From Valencia hispanica (lineage: Eukaryota > Chordata > Actinopteri > Cyprinodontiformes > Valenciidae): a stretch of 64,000 nucleotides of DNA. The notes under the pieces are model-generated. The model worked only from the letters and a program-made list of their open reading frames with translations. It did not search any database and was not told the origin of the DNA. Below, piece by piece: positions 10,875 through 21,578 of this stretch. Location of the stretch: the NCBI GenBank assembly GCA_963556495.2, contig OY747705.1:31283298-31347297 (forward strand), in the 5' to 3' direction. Position numbers and translations under genes: made by a program. How positions within the stretch are numbered: position 1 is the first letter of the stretch; every line of letters begins with the position of its first letter.

Positions 10875-11783
10875 TAGGTTGACCATACTTTGATTTCCAA
10901 AAAGGAGGACACTTGGCCCAGGCCTAAAACACTTTGAGGACCATGCCAAGGCATTTGATTTTGACACACTTAAAGCGTGCATTCTCCGTGTGGTTGGAAA
11001 GAAATGTTTAATAACAAACTTCAGATAGGCTTTCACAAGTACAAAAATGACTTTAAAATTTCTGGAAATTAATTAATATAAGAAATAAATACTCTTCCGA
11101 ATTAAAACATTTCCAGCAACAACAATAGTTCAGTTTTTAGGCCATACTGGACAAAAGCTAAACAAAAATCTGAAATAATATTCTGAGAAATCAAGTATTT
11201 TCTTTTTAATGTTATAAAAGTAAAAAGCAGCAGTTTCAAAAAGGCCATAAAAAAGTACATACTTCAGTCTTTAGTTTTCATCTTCATCCTCCTCAGTCAG
11301 TATTTAGATTAACTCTCACTTTGCACATCATTATTATAGTTTTAGAAGTTTTTGTCTATGTGGCCTTTGGTATCTTTGTCACTTTTGTCACACACAAAAA
11401 CACATATACATGCATTTCCAGCTATGTTTGTCTATAAAGCTACACCTGTGCCTTGACATCTTGTCAACTGCTACAGTGCAGCGCAATCCAGCACAACACT
11501 GAGGCAATGCGCTGCGCTGCATCACAGCATAGCCCGCTGTCTGTTCTAATTATGAAGAGATCAGAACCAGCCACTAGGCAGTAGCTCAGGGAGGACATCC
11601 CATGAGGAAAAAGGCTGTTGTATTAAATGCATCGCACCTTTCAGTTTAAGTATGCACTACTGGTCCCCTGAAAAACGATAAATACCCAGACATTTTCATC
11701 AATCGATGAAATCCTTCCGGATGCCCCAGACAACATGTGAAAAGTGGACATGTCCAGGGAAAAGAGGACTGTTGGTCACCCTA
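10875..11783. mobile_element. Non-autonomous DNA transposon with short inverted ends
   Basis: Left end TAGGTTGACCATACTTTG; right end GTTGGTCACCCTA, which reverse-complements to TAGGGTGACCAAC. Inside the right end the minus strand reads TCCTCTTTTCCCTGGACATG, a phrase common in fish repeats of this type. No transposase is encoded in the roughly 900 bp. No target duplication could be fixed, so the superfamily is open. Confidence 0.5.
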
Positions 11784-11794
11784 GTTTGTTGTGA

Positions 11795-11966
11795 AGATGC
11801 CAGGGGCACCCAACCCTGGTCCTTGAGACCAGACCTCTGCAGAGCTGACAGACTGCTGATGAGGTTAAGCCATTTGATTCAGGTGGATTGCAGCAGGGAT
11901 ACATGTAAAATTTGCAGGATGGTAGATCTCAAGAATCAGGGTTGGACACCCCTGCTCTATCCAGTT
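11795..11966 (-). repeat. Dispersed repeat R1, copy 2
   Basis: Starts GGGGCACCCAACCCTGGTCC and ends TTGGACACCCCTGCTCTA, with CTCTGCAGAGCTGACAGA and TTGATTCAGGTGG inside. Same family as 5871-6056 and 32618-32826, inverted relative to them, and only 12 bp from the preceding element. Confidence 0.65.
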
Positions 11967-13185
11967 AACAAAATGGCAAGGTGAATTCAGAAACCAACTG
12001 TTGCATCAGCCCCGGGGCTTCGGGAGGGCCTGGGCGGGCTGGGCGTATCGGGCCCGCCCATGACAGATTACAATGCCTCATGCAAATGTATTGGTCCAAG
12101 ACAACCAACAAAGGATGCGATAGGTTACTAATCGGGAGTTTTGGATGCGGTTAAAGAAGACACTTTGGTACAGTAGTTTGCTAAAATGGACATGATCCTT
12201 AAATGACATTCTGGTCCACACTTCTTACTAGTTGGTGGCAGTAACGCACCAATTCTTTGTTTGCCAGCAGTGAATAATTATCAAGAAGAAGAAGAAGAAG
12301 TGTGCTATTTAGAGCATGCTAACTGGTAGTCATGATGTAAACATTCAGAGAAATACACGCAAGAAATGAATTTACAAAAGTTTTTAGCGGCAGAGTTGGA
12401 TTAAGGAAGACTTGCGGACTAAGTACTTAATTGGAGTATATTAATTGGACGTAAAAGGATTGTTTGTGTTCGAGATGATGGCTCTGTGGATGTGCAGGCG
12501 CAGCTAAGAACGGTGAGTTGGACGTTACATAATTTTTCTTTCTGAGTGTATCAGCACAGTTTCAGCAGCGAGTAGTGTCACTGATTAAAGCAGCAGAAAA
12601 ATAAGAGAATCGACATGGAAGAAGCAGGGCTTGTTGTTGTGTTTTCTGTTTGCTGTTGTTTTTAACTGGTTTGCAAGCAACTCTTCTTATTTTTATAAAG
12701 CCAGTTGTTTGGCGACATCTGCTCATTTCCCTCTGAATCAGTGCGACTTAACCACAGCTCCCACTGAGTGACAATGATCTTCCATAAAGGAAGATCACTC
12801 ACTCACATCCACAAGCAGATACACAGCAGGGACAGTGACTCAACCGCGGTTCCTTTTGGAAAACCAAATGTTCTGACCACCGATCTAAAACAAAAACTCA
12901 GAAAAACTCCAGAAACTCCTACTACAGCCAGTCCCTTTTTAAATTATGTATAATATGAATATGTACATAGTGTCAAAAAGAGCCGTTCTGACCCAGAAAC
13001 ATTAAAATATTTAAACCCTTAACGTTTTTATGTTAAGGGCTTAAATAAACCCCCCCGTGTTACCTCCATCCACCTTCCCAAGAACCTAGAGAAGTTGGTC
13101 TGTTCCTGTGGGGGGGTGAGGTATGACTAAATCTGATCTGCTTAAATACTGAGGGTAGTGAAGTGACAAAGTAAACAGAGAGAGA
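11967..13185. other. Intergenic DNA with a GC-rich patch and short (AAG)n
   Basis: A GC-rich stretch (about 12008-12062, GGGCTTCGGGAGGGCCTGGG) contrasts with AT-rich surroundings. A short (GAA)n run lies at 12283-12300. No coding similarity recognised. Confidence 0.5.
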
Positions 13186-13812
13186 CTAACCCCTGCTTTC
13201 CACCGGATGCGTAAGCAGTGCTTAAATTAGTAGTAGACACGTTTTACTTGTGAGCTCAGCGAGAGTCATCACTTTACCACGGACTCCAGGGTACACAGAC
13301 CTTTTTTTTCCATCAATTGGTTTAAATTGATGATATTGAAGCATTACCCATAAGGTGTAGACATATGTTACAGTACTGTGTGTTTAACGTAAAAGGCCTT
13401 TATATTTAAAAAAAAGTTAATTGCTATCTTTTTTTTCTTCATTCTTTTGGGTTTTCCAGACTGTTAACTAATTTTTACAGCATAATTCTTTGGGTTCATT
13501 AAGGTTAAAGGATACTTTTTTAGAAATTTACCAGAGTTGTCAGTTAAGGCATTAACCATTTCTGATATGCTGTCATATGTGATTTTGCCGACCTTAATTT
13601 TTGTACTTTTATACATACACCCATAAGTGTTATGTCTGTGTGGTCATTTGTTTACAGCAAGTTTGTCTTGTTGTGGTGAGTGGGTTTCCAAGTAAGACGG
13701 GCAATGTTAAAATTTTAACAGTAGTTTTTAATGTACAAGGGTTGTTTTCCTTTCAGATTTCATCAACTGCCTAAAACTACAGGAAGATCATAAGGATAAG
13801 TACTTAACAATA

Positions 13813-15418
13813 CAGTGGCTTGCAAAAGTATTCAGCCCCCTTGAACTTTTCCACATTTTTCACATTACAGCCACAAACATGAATCAATTTTATTGGAATT
13901 CCAGGTGAAAGACCAAAACAAAGCGGTGTACACGTGAGATGTGGAACGAAAATCATACATGATTCCAAACATTTTTTACAAATAAATAACTGAAAAGTGG
14001 GGTGTGCGTAATTATTCAGCCCCCTTTGGTCTGATTGCAGTCAGTTGCCCATAGACATTGCCTGATGAGTGCTAATGACTAAATAGAGAGCACCTGTGTG
14101 TAATCTAATGTCAGTACAAATACAGCTGCCCTGTGACAGCCTCAGAGGTTGTCTAAGAGAATGTTGGGACCAACACCACCATGAAGTCCAAAGAACACAC
14201 CAGACAGGTCAGGGATAAAGTTATTGAGAAATTTAAAGCAGGCTTAGGCTACAAAAAGATTTCCCAAGCCTTGAACATCCCACGGAGCGCTGTTCAAGCG
14301 ATCATTCAGAAATGGAAGGAGTATGGCACATCTGTAAACCTACCAATACAAGGCCGTCCACCTAAACTCACAGGCCGAACAAGGAGAGCGCTGATCAGAA
14401 ATGCAGCCAAGAGGCCCATGGTGACTCTGGACGAGCTGCAGAGATCTACAGCTCAGGTGGGGGAATCTGTCCATAGGACAACTATTAGTTGTGCACTGCA
14501 CAAAGTTGGCCTTTATGGAAGAGTGGCAAGAAGAAAGCCATTGTTAAAAGAAAACCAGAAGAAGTCCTGTTTGCAGTTTGCCAAAAGCCATGTGGGCGAC
14601 ACAGCAAACATGTGGAAGACGGTGCTCTGGTCAGATGAGACCAAAATGGAACTTTTTGTCCGAAATGCAAAACGCTATGTGTGGCGGAAAACTAACACTG
14701 CACATCACTCTGAACACACCATCCCCACTGTCAAATATGGTGGTGGCAGCATCATGCTCTGGGGGTGCTTCTCTTCAGCAGGGACAGGGAAGCTGGTCAG
14801 AGTTGATGGGAAGATGGTTGGAGCCAAATACAGGGCAATCTGGGAAGAAAACCTCTTGGAGTCTTGCAAAAGACTTGAGACTGGGGCGAAGGTTCACCTT
14901 CCAGCAGGACAACAACCCTAAACATAAAGCCAGGGCAACAATGGAATGGTTTAAAACAAAACATATCCATGTGTTAGAATGGCCCAGTCAAAGTCCAGAT
15001 CTAAATCCAATCGAGAATCTGTGGCAAGATCTGAAAACTGCTGTTCACAAACGCTGTCCATCTAATCTGACTGAGCTGGAGCTGTTTTGCAAAGAAGAAT
15101 GGGCAAGAATTTCAGTCTCTAGATGTGCAAAGCTGGTAGAGACATTACCTAAAAGACTGGCAGCTGGAATTGCAGCAAAAGGTGGTTCTGCAAAGTATTG
15201 ACTCAGGGGGCTGAATAATTACGCACACCCCACTTTTCACTTATTTATTTGTAAAAATGAATTGGAATCATGTATGATTTTCGTTCCACTTCTCACGTGT
15301 ACACCACTTTGTATTGGTCTTTCACGTGGAATTCCAATAAAATTGATTCATGTTCGTGGCTGTAATGTGACAAAATGTGGAAAAGTTCAAGGGGGCCGAA
15401 TACTTTTGCAAGCCACTG
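13813..15418 (+). mobile_element. Nearly complete Tc1-type transposon (1606 bp) nested in the composite element
   Basis: Bounded by TA at 13811-13812 and 15419-15420, with ends CAGTGGCTTGCAAAAGTATT and its complement. The inverted repeats run to roughly 200 bp. CAGCCCCCTTGAAC near the tip and ATTCAGCCCCCTTTGG at the inner edge form an IR/DR-like arrangement. The transposase gene fills the centre. High arm similarity and little coding damage suggest it is younger than most repeats in the window. Confidence 0.92.
14181..15201 (+). pseudogene. Tc1-type transposase with one frameshift
   Basis: About 340 codons in two overlapping frames. Residues 1-110 carry two helix-turn-helix motifs (DKVIEKFKAGLGYKKISQALN and VTLDELQRS...VHRTTISCALHKVGLYGR) with a GRPPK linker. 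The first catalytic Asp is in [12 protein letters not shown]. The second Asp ([11 protein letters not shown]) and the Glu ([11 protein letters not shown]) lie in the next frame. The switch occurs near 14860-14870, where a one-base insertion explains the break. The protein ends KGGSAKY at 15199, as in full-length relatives. All three DDE residues are present, so a single indel separates this copy from a full-length frame. ATG 14181 follows a plausible leader. Confidence 0.9.
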
Positions 15419-16034
15419 TATATGCGCGTCACCTTTAATGCCACTTCTTTCATATCCTTAGGTGCTGTCCCTGTTTTTTTTGATTAAATAAAATGAATAA
15501 ATTTTCTGTTTTTCTTTCACATAGTTTTCCATTTAGAAAAAAATAACTCCTAGTTTTTTAGCCCCATAAGAAGTATTATTTGGCTTTGTAATATTGAAGA
15601 CGCCAAGGTATATTTTTATATTGAGATGTTTAAGGAATTTATCAAATTCAAAAATGCAGTTGGTTGATACATTATTTGTTTGACTTTTTATTTCTGCCCG
15701 TTTTATGTACTATTTAAATACTTTTCAGTCATTATAGAGAATAAAACATTTATTTCTTTTAAACACAAGATTTTATTAAATAAAGGGACACACAGTGTCC
15801 AGTATAGAATTATAAAAAAAACAAAAGGGAGGCCAGAAAGCTAAAAAGTTTTATGGACAGTGAAATGGGGTTGGGGGTACAAAACAGAGTTTTCAACAGC
15901 GTTATGGCAACACATGTAATAGTAAAAAAAAAAAAAACTACATCATCACATTAGACATAACAATCAGAGCTATATTATTAATTTTTGCTTTATCCAAGAT
16001 GCCAGATTCAAAAGCAGCAACGGGAAGCCTTTCA

Positions 16035-16475
16035 CTGCCGTTCAAGATGACCTTTAACAAAATTAGCAATATCACTTAAAAACATATCATTTTTCCCCTA
16101 TTTGTGAAATGAACTTTGACAAAAATATCCCTGTCATGTCTAATGTGAGGATGTATAAAGATGGCACCATTTAAACTAGGAATAAAAGAAGGCATAACAC
16201 AGTTGACAAACTTCCTGGTCTTTTCTATTTTTGCTGGGTTCACACCCGCCCTCTATCGACACCTTTGGGTGATGGAGGAGAGAATGATGGACTTCTGAGG
16301 GTAGAGAAGGTTAAGCTGGTGCAGGTCCTCCTTCATCATGTTCCTCAACTGGACACTGCTGACCACCCCCCATGTCATTTCCGCCACTGCTGATGATGAG
16401 GACATCTAGAGCTGCTCTTCCACGCAGGGAGTTGGAAGAAAATGGGAGAAGGCTTTTCCACCTCAGCCCGACTTA
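16035..16475 (-). pseudogene. Decayed SGNH/GDSL-hydrolase-like coding segment
   Basis: Read on the minus strand, 16475 to 16374 gives WKSLLPFSS...GRAALDVLIISSGGNDMG, the block-III GGND of SGNH hydrolases. After a one-base shift in a G-run the frame continues with MMKEDLHQLNLLYPQ...SSITQR, a TAG stop, then KIEKTRKFVN, FIPSLNGAIFIHPHIRHDR and VHFTNRG...FLSDIANFV, ending near 16035. The VHFT His corresponds to the block-V catalytic His, but the usual DG before it reads VK. The upstream edge looks like a splice acceptor (near 16485, CACCAG/G), so it may have been a terminal exon. SGNH proteins are esterases. I recall such ORFs in vertebrate Ngaro (DIRS-order) retrotransposons, so the source element may be retro rather than DNA type. 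Non-functional here. Confidence 0.7.
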
Positions 16476-16965
16476 CTCCAACCCTGGTGTCACAGGTAGT
16501 GATGTTTTAGTTTTGTTTTTTCCGTAGTGAAGCAATTAGAAATCTGCACGTCTTTTATTTTGAAACTTATTTTCACTGCTTCCGTGTATGATTTCCTACC
16601 TGGTCCGATCTAAACTGATGAGCTTGGCGCGTTAAAAATAGACCTGCTGCGTAATTTAGGAGAGGGCCGAAACACAATGTCTCTGTCCGATTTGTGCTGC
16701 TTTGCGCCTGGTGGAAACGGTTCCATTGACTTTAATGGCAGCTATCAGTTGCGTATTGGACTTTGCAGACGTTATGCGCCGCTTACGCGTCCGGTGGAAA
16801 GCAGGGGTTAATCAAAGAGATCAGATGCAGGTGGGTGAGAGAGAGTTTTAGAGATGTGGTTCAGCCGGGTGGGAAAGCAGAATGACAGGGTAGAAACAGA
16901 GAGGGTAAAAAAAAAAGTGAAAAATAAACTGAAGGTCTAATTAAAGAATAAACCTAAATGCATAA

Positions 16966-17563
16966 AGCTGCGTTCACACTGCCCAAAATGTCAAAGCTTA
17001 GAACGGCAAGATTACCTGTTAAGTCTAAGCTTAAGGGCTGATAGAGTCTCTATGGTGCTTTGTGTACTTTGGCCGCTGCAATTTTTGAAGCTTTTCCTGC
17101 TTACCAAGCTTCAAAGCTGCAAAAGCCAGCAACGCAGATGTTCAGCTTGCTGAACTTTTTGCGTCGTCCCCTGAGCGTCAACCAATCAGAGCGTCTCACT
17201 GTAGTGACGTCACTACACATTTAAAGTAGCGCTGAAAGTGAACCTCATCCATTCGCAGCTCCTGTAGCAAATGGTTAAACTCTCCAAACTTAGAACGCCT
17301 CTCAAGAATTGGGTGTATCCACAAACGGCGCTAATGCGCCCGACGTCGACGTTGTCTAGCTTTATGTAGCAAATAAAGCCAAGCCACGCTCTCAATATGA
17401 TCCGCCATCGTTTAAAACATCTGGCAACAGAGCAAGCCCCGCCCATGCTCTCTTTTTTTGCTCAGCGGCTTTGCAACCTTCAGGCTTAAAATGTATACCC
17501 TTCAAACTAGTCGCTTTGTGAGCTTTTTTTGACGGCGACAAAGCCTACAGTGTAAACGCGGCA
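16966..17563. mobile_element. PIF/Harbinger-type non-autonomous element A
   Basis: Starts AGCTGCGTTCACACTG and ends with CAGTGTAAACGCGGCA, imperfect inverted repeats, flanked by TAA at 16963-16965 and 17564-17566. A 3-bp TWA target is the PIF/Harbinger signature. It shares internal phrases with element B (CAACCAATCAGAGCG; ATCCGCCAT), so the two are related families. No protein is recognised inside. Confidence 0.75.
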
Positions 17564-17566
17564 TAA

Positions 17567-18127
17567 GGAAAAACTAGAGCAAAGGAATAACTAAAAACAT
17601 ATCTAAGTAAACTAGAAATAACACTTATGTGTAACAGAAAAAGTAGTAGAAAAACATGGAAGGAAATAAAAAAGATCTAAGCAGACTCACACTAAGCAGA
17701 ACTCAGAAGCAATAATCCTAAAATGAGAAATAAAGTAAAACAGAACTTATAAAGAGGAAAATAAAGAAATTAAAATGACTTAGATAAAAAAAAACATAAT
17801 CTCAAAGTGAAACACCTAATGGATTCTAACATGAGAGCCTTTTTTAGCCTTTTTTGTATAGATACAGTAAAATGAAGATGGTGAACATAATCTAAAACCT
17901 TAGCATAATAGATATATTTCAGGAATTTAATTGGATACATCTAAAAATGTTAAAATTTCATTTAGAGGAATGTTGACAGAGCGTCCAGACTCTTTTTGAT
18001 CAGCAAAAATGGCCCTTTGTTTAACATGAGCTCTGCTGGTTTTTGAAACCATAATTTCATTAGATATAAAGTTGAGTTTCAATGACAAGTCCGACCATGA
18101 AACTTTTTTTAATGATCTTTCATCTAT
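17567..18127. other. AT-rich intergenic DNA
   Basis: A-rich sequence without recognisable coding or repeat structure. Confidence 0.5.
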
Positions 18128-18466
18128 GACTGCACAGTGGTAGCACTGTTGCCTTGCAGCAAGAATGTCCTGGGTTCAAATCCCATCCTGGGGTCTTTCT
18201 GCATGTTTGCATGTTTTCCCTGTGCATGTATGGGTTCTCTCCGGGTACCCATGCATGTTCCTCCCACGGGGCAAAAACATGACTGTTTATAGGTTAATTG
18301 GTCTCTAAATTGCCCTTAGGTGTGAGTCTGAGCGTGCATGATTGTTTTGTGTGTGCCTCTATGTTGCCCTGCAATGGACTGGTGACCTGTCCAGGGTGTA
18401 CCCCGCCTCTCGCCCACTTGAGGGGACCCTGAAGGGACAAGCGGTAATGGATGACAATGAATGGAT
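18128..18466 (+). repeat. tRNA-derived SINE, copy 1
   Basis: The 5' part has a polymerase III B-box (GGTTCAAATCC, about 18174) with an A-box-like TGGTAGCACT upstream. The body includes TAGGTTAATTGGTCTC, GTGTGAGTCTGAGCGTG, CCTGTCCAGGGTGTACCCCG and the tail GCGGTAATGGATGACAATGA. Related copies lie at 47193-47560, 48449-48795, 50418-50730 and 63572-63607. This is a very common fish SINE design; I cannot give its database name with certainty. Confidence 0.7.
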
Positions 18467-20804
18467 TTTTCAACTCAGTATTGATAAAATTCATCCAAGT
18501 AATCATAAAATACTGCAAGATATGGCAAGAAATAGTCTATGTTTTCTTTATACTGGGAGATTTTATTAGAAATATAATTTTGACACAGAGTGCATGAAGG
18601 ATTGAATGTAACAACTTTGTCTGCATGGAAAATAATAAAGTACCCCAGAAAAGCTTCCATCTTCTTTTTCCGAAGCAAATTAGGTAATTAGTTGTATTAA
18701 GACCATTTTGTTAAAGAAAAGTTTGAATTCTAGATCCACAAAGGAGAATTCTGTGTTGGTTATTAATTCACATATCACCAAAAACCAACTTCCAAAAAAA
18801 CAAATTGAATGTCGGAAGCAGAGATGGAGATGTAGAAAGAAAGAAAAAAATGTAGCACTGATTTAGTCAGATAGAAGACAACCTGGGTTTGATGTCCCTT
18901 GTAAAATGTCTTGTAGATGAGACGAGAATGCAGAATCAAGCAGCTTAAATCGTTTAACCTGGCAGCAAAAAATTGCCTGGGAAGACAGCTGATTTTTTTA
19001 GCTCTGCCCAAACTACTCTATGAATTTTTTATTTTTGTATATTTTTGCCAACTTCACAAATATCAGAATTAAGCAAATCTAATGAACTAGGTTTATTCAT
19101 GCAGTAGCAAGTTACATTGTAAATGTTACCTCAACATACATAAAGGGACATTTTTTTGGGGAAATCTAACTAAATACAAGCCTTACAGTAATTTCAAATA
19201 AACAGCTGAAACTATCTTAAAGCTAAATGGAGCCGAGTTGCCAAAGGAGTGCCCCAAGGGTGTCTTAGGAGACCCCTAAGATCGGCATTAGACCCCCCTC
19301 CCACACACACACACAGACACACACACACACACCTAGTATTTAGGTGAAAAATCCCCAACATCCAGAATTTAGAAGTAATCCTTCGTCTATAATCCACAGA
19401 CACCTAGAAAAAAAGTAGTTGTGCCTAGAAAATACGTGACTTGGAGCATAATTTCTGATTCCTACCAGCCACAATCAAAGCTAATTATGACAGTAATGAA
19501 AGGTAACAAAAAACATGTAATGACAAAATGATAACCCATTTCTTCCTGGAAGAAATTACACAGAGACTGTATGTTATAAGCAAACTAATCAGATGGGGAA
19601 AATGTGTTCAGTTCTGCAGTGCATGTTTTGTGCTTTTAATTATGTTTTGTATGATGTTCCAGGTTAGACTGATTGGAGGATCTGCAATCAAACCATTAAC
19701 TGTCTGAGGTTGTGTTGATGCAACATTGTTTTTGGTGCATGATTTGTAGCTTGGACCATCTAATAAGATACCCAAACTAGCTTCTATAACTTTAATGAGC
19801 TTTATGAGCCTTAATTGAACTGTATTAATCATTAAAATGCCTTATAATTTTCCAGTTCAGCTCATCTGGACAGAGCAACTTAGATGAATTAAATATAATT
19901 ACCAGCCTCAATTTTTATTATTGCTTTTCAATTTTTTTTATTTTGGGAGAACAAGTGTTTCTGTTGTGTCTTGCAGTGGACATACGTGTGAGAGCAGTTT
20001 AAACGGTTTGCTATGATAATGAATTGGCTTCAACTTTTTGCTAAAGTCAACAAACCTGTTTAATATCATCATCAGTCAATAGTGCGAAATAATAATAAAA
20101 GAAAACAATTGCTCATCTGCTTTAAACATCCAACATGTGGCTGCTTTTTATTGACTTGACTACCGGTATGTGATTAATTTCCTAGAAGAAGAAAAACAGG
20201 TGTACGATGCAGTATGTGAGTAGTTGAATCATCAAAGGATGAAAAGTTGAAAATAGTCACAATTTGAATGTTATTTCAAGAAATTTTAACATATAAAACA
20301 TTTCTTGCTGGATTTAGGTTAAGAAGTTTGGTCCATGTACTGTTTGGCTGTAAATAAACAAATCAGCCCCCAAACCAAAAGGTAAAATTCTCTAATTGAC
20401 ATAACATCTCTGTGAGACACCATGTGTCAAGGTTACTGAGGAAATAATTTTTGTTTTTACCATTTAGCAGGTCAACACATCCCACTGCATTTGATATATA
20501 GACTTTAATGCAAAATTTGTTGGGATCTAAAATCTGGGCGCCATAGTGGCTGAACCAGAAGCAATGCTAGATTCAAATTCAAGTGCAGTGTAAAGTTTTA
20601 ACTGGAAAAGAGCGCCACACTGATGGTTTTTGGTAGAAAAGGAATATTTTTACTAAAATGTACTAAAATACCAAAAATAATGACCAGACATGTAGACACT
20701 ATTAGACACTCATGTGTACAGTTTTTCTGCAAAAAAAAATGCGATTGTTGATTTGATGTCAAGCAGAGACCTCAACCCAATTTACAGTTGTGTGATCACA
20801 GCAG
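18467..20804. other. Intergenic DNA with one CA microsatellite
   Basis: Mostly AT-rich sequence; open frames are short and featureless. Nothing recognised apart from the CA repeat annotated separately. Confidence 0.5.
19301..19333. repeat. (CA)n microsatellite
   Basis: About 33 bp of CA dinucleotides interrupted once by GA. Confidence 0.95.
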
Positions 20805-20900
20805 TGGTGGACTGGCCATCAGGAGCACCGGTACATTTCCCAATGGCCTAACCGCCAAACTGGCCCACTCAGCAATTGCCAACAGTCAGGTAGGATCGTG
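20805..20900 (+). repeat. Fragment of a dispersed repeat (GGTGGACTGGCC type)
   Basis: GGTGGACTGGCCATCAGGAG followed by CACCGGTACATTTCCC resembles the terminal part of a widespread fish repeat. A related GGCGGACTGG start appears on the minus strand at 26330-26396. Class not determined. Confidence 0.4.
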
Positions 20901-21282
20901 CTTGATTTTTAAAGAAACAATCTGTTGTGCAGCTTATTAGGGCATCGGCCCTGCTGAATATTGGCATAAGCCCCGCACTTTCCATGTCTTTGCCCTCAGT
21001 CCCCCACACTTTTTTTCAGCCATTGCAGCCATTTAATCAGTTAATATGCTGTAACGTTTTTTTCCAAGTCGTCTTTAAACGCAACCTAAGCGCACACATG
21101 CTAACACAGGCAGCACAGCAGTGAATCATAGACAGGTGGTGCAGAGTATAGCTGTATGTTCAGCAACCGATCCAGAGCCAACAAAAAGCAAAAAACTTTT
21201 GACAGTTTTTTTTCCAAACAGGCTGTAAGCTGAGTTATGCTTTTGCATGTAGATGTTAGCTAAATAATGACTTAATACTTAT

Positions 21283-21452
21283 CCATATTTCACATTAAGC
21301 TAGTTAACAATACTATTGTTGCCTATTTTACATCCCTTTCTACTCAATTCATGCCAGGAATAAACCCAATTCTCCTTTATTTCTGTGGTAAACTTGTGCT
21401 CACTATTGCTCTCACATATATAAAAGTAATCTTTACTGTCAAAAAAGACAGC
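21283..21452 (+). repeat. Long inverted repeat, left arm, outer part
   Basis: Matches the reverse complement of about 27425-27610 along its length (shared words include CTAGTTAACAATACTA, ACTTGTGCTCA, ACATAT and AGACAGCA). The match breaks at 21452, where a LINE 3' end begins, and resumes at about 25083. Confidence 0.75.
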
Positions 21453-21578
21453 ATAAAATTAAATAATCCTTTATTGTCCCACAAAGAGGAAATTTGGCTG
21501 TTACAGCAGTAAAGTGAGATAATAGAAGCATTCACGACCGAACAAGAATGGTAAAAAAAAAGTATAAAAATAGAATTA

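Larger units (their letters stand above)
13190..16807. mobile_element. Composite DNA transposon carrying an SGNH-like segment and a nested Tc1
   Basis: The ends form terminal inverted repeats of about 27 bp, starting CCCCTGCTTTCCACCGGA, with one mismatch. The flanks are CTAA (13186-13189) and TTAA (16808-16811). This fits a TTAA target with one substitution (Kolobok-like) or a 3-bp TWA target (PIF/Harbinger-like); I cannot decide. Without the nested Tc1 the element would be about 2.0 kb. Its right half contains a coding remnant resembling an SGNH hydrolase on the minus strand. No transposase was recognised, so it is probably non-autonomous or partly deleted. Confidence 0.65.

Noticed and set aside
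18174..18190. tRNA-like B-box suggesting a tRNA gene
   Set aside because: It belongs to a SINE head with no cloverleaf; related copies occur elsewhere in the window.
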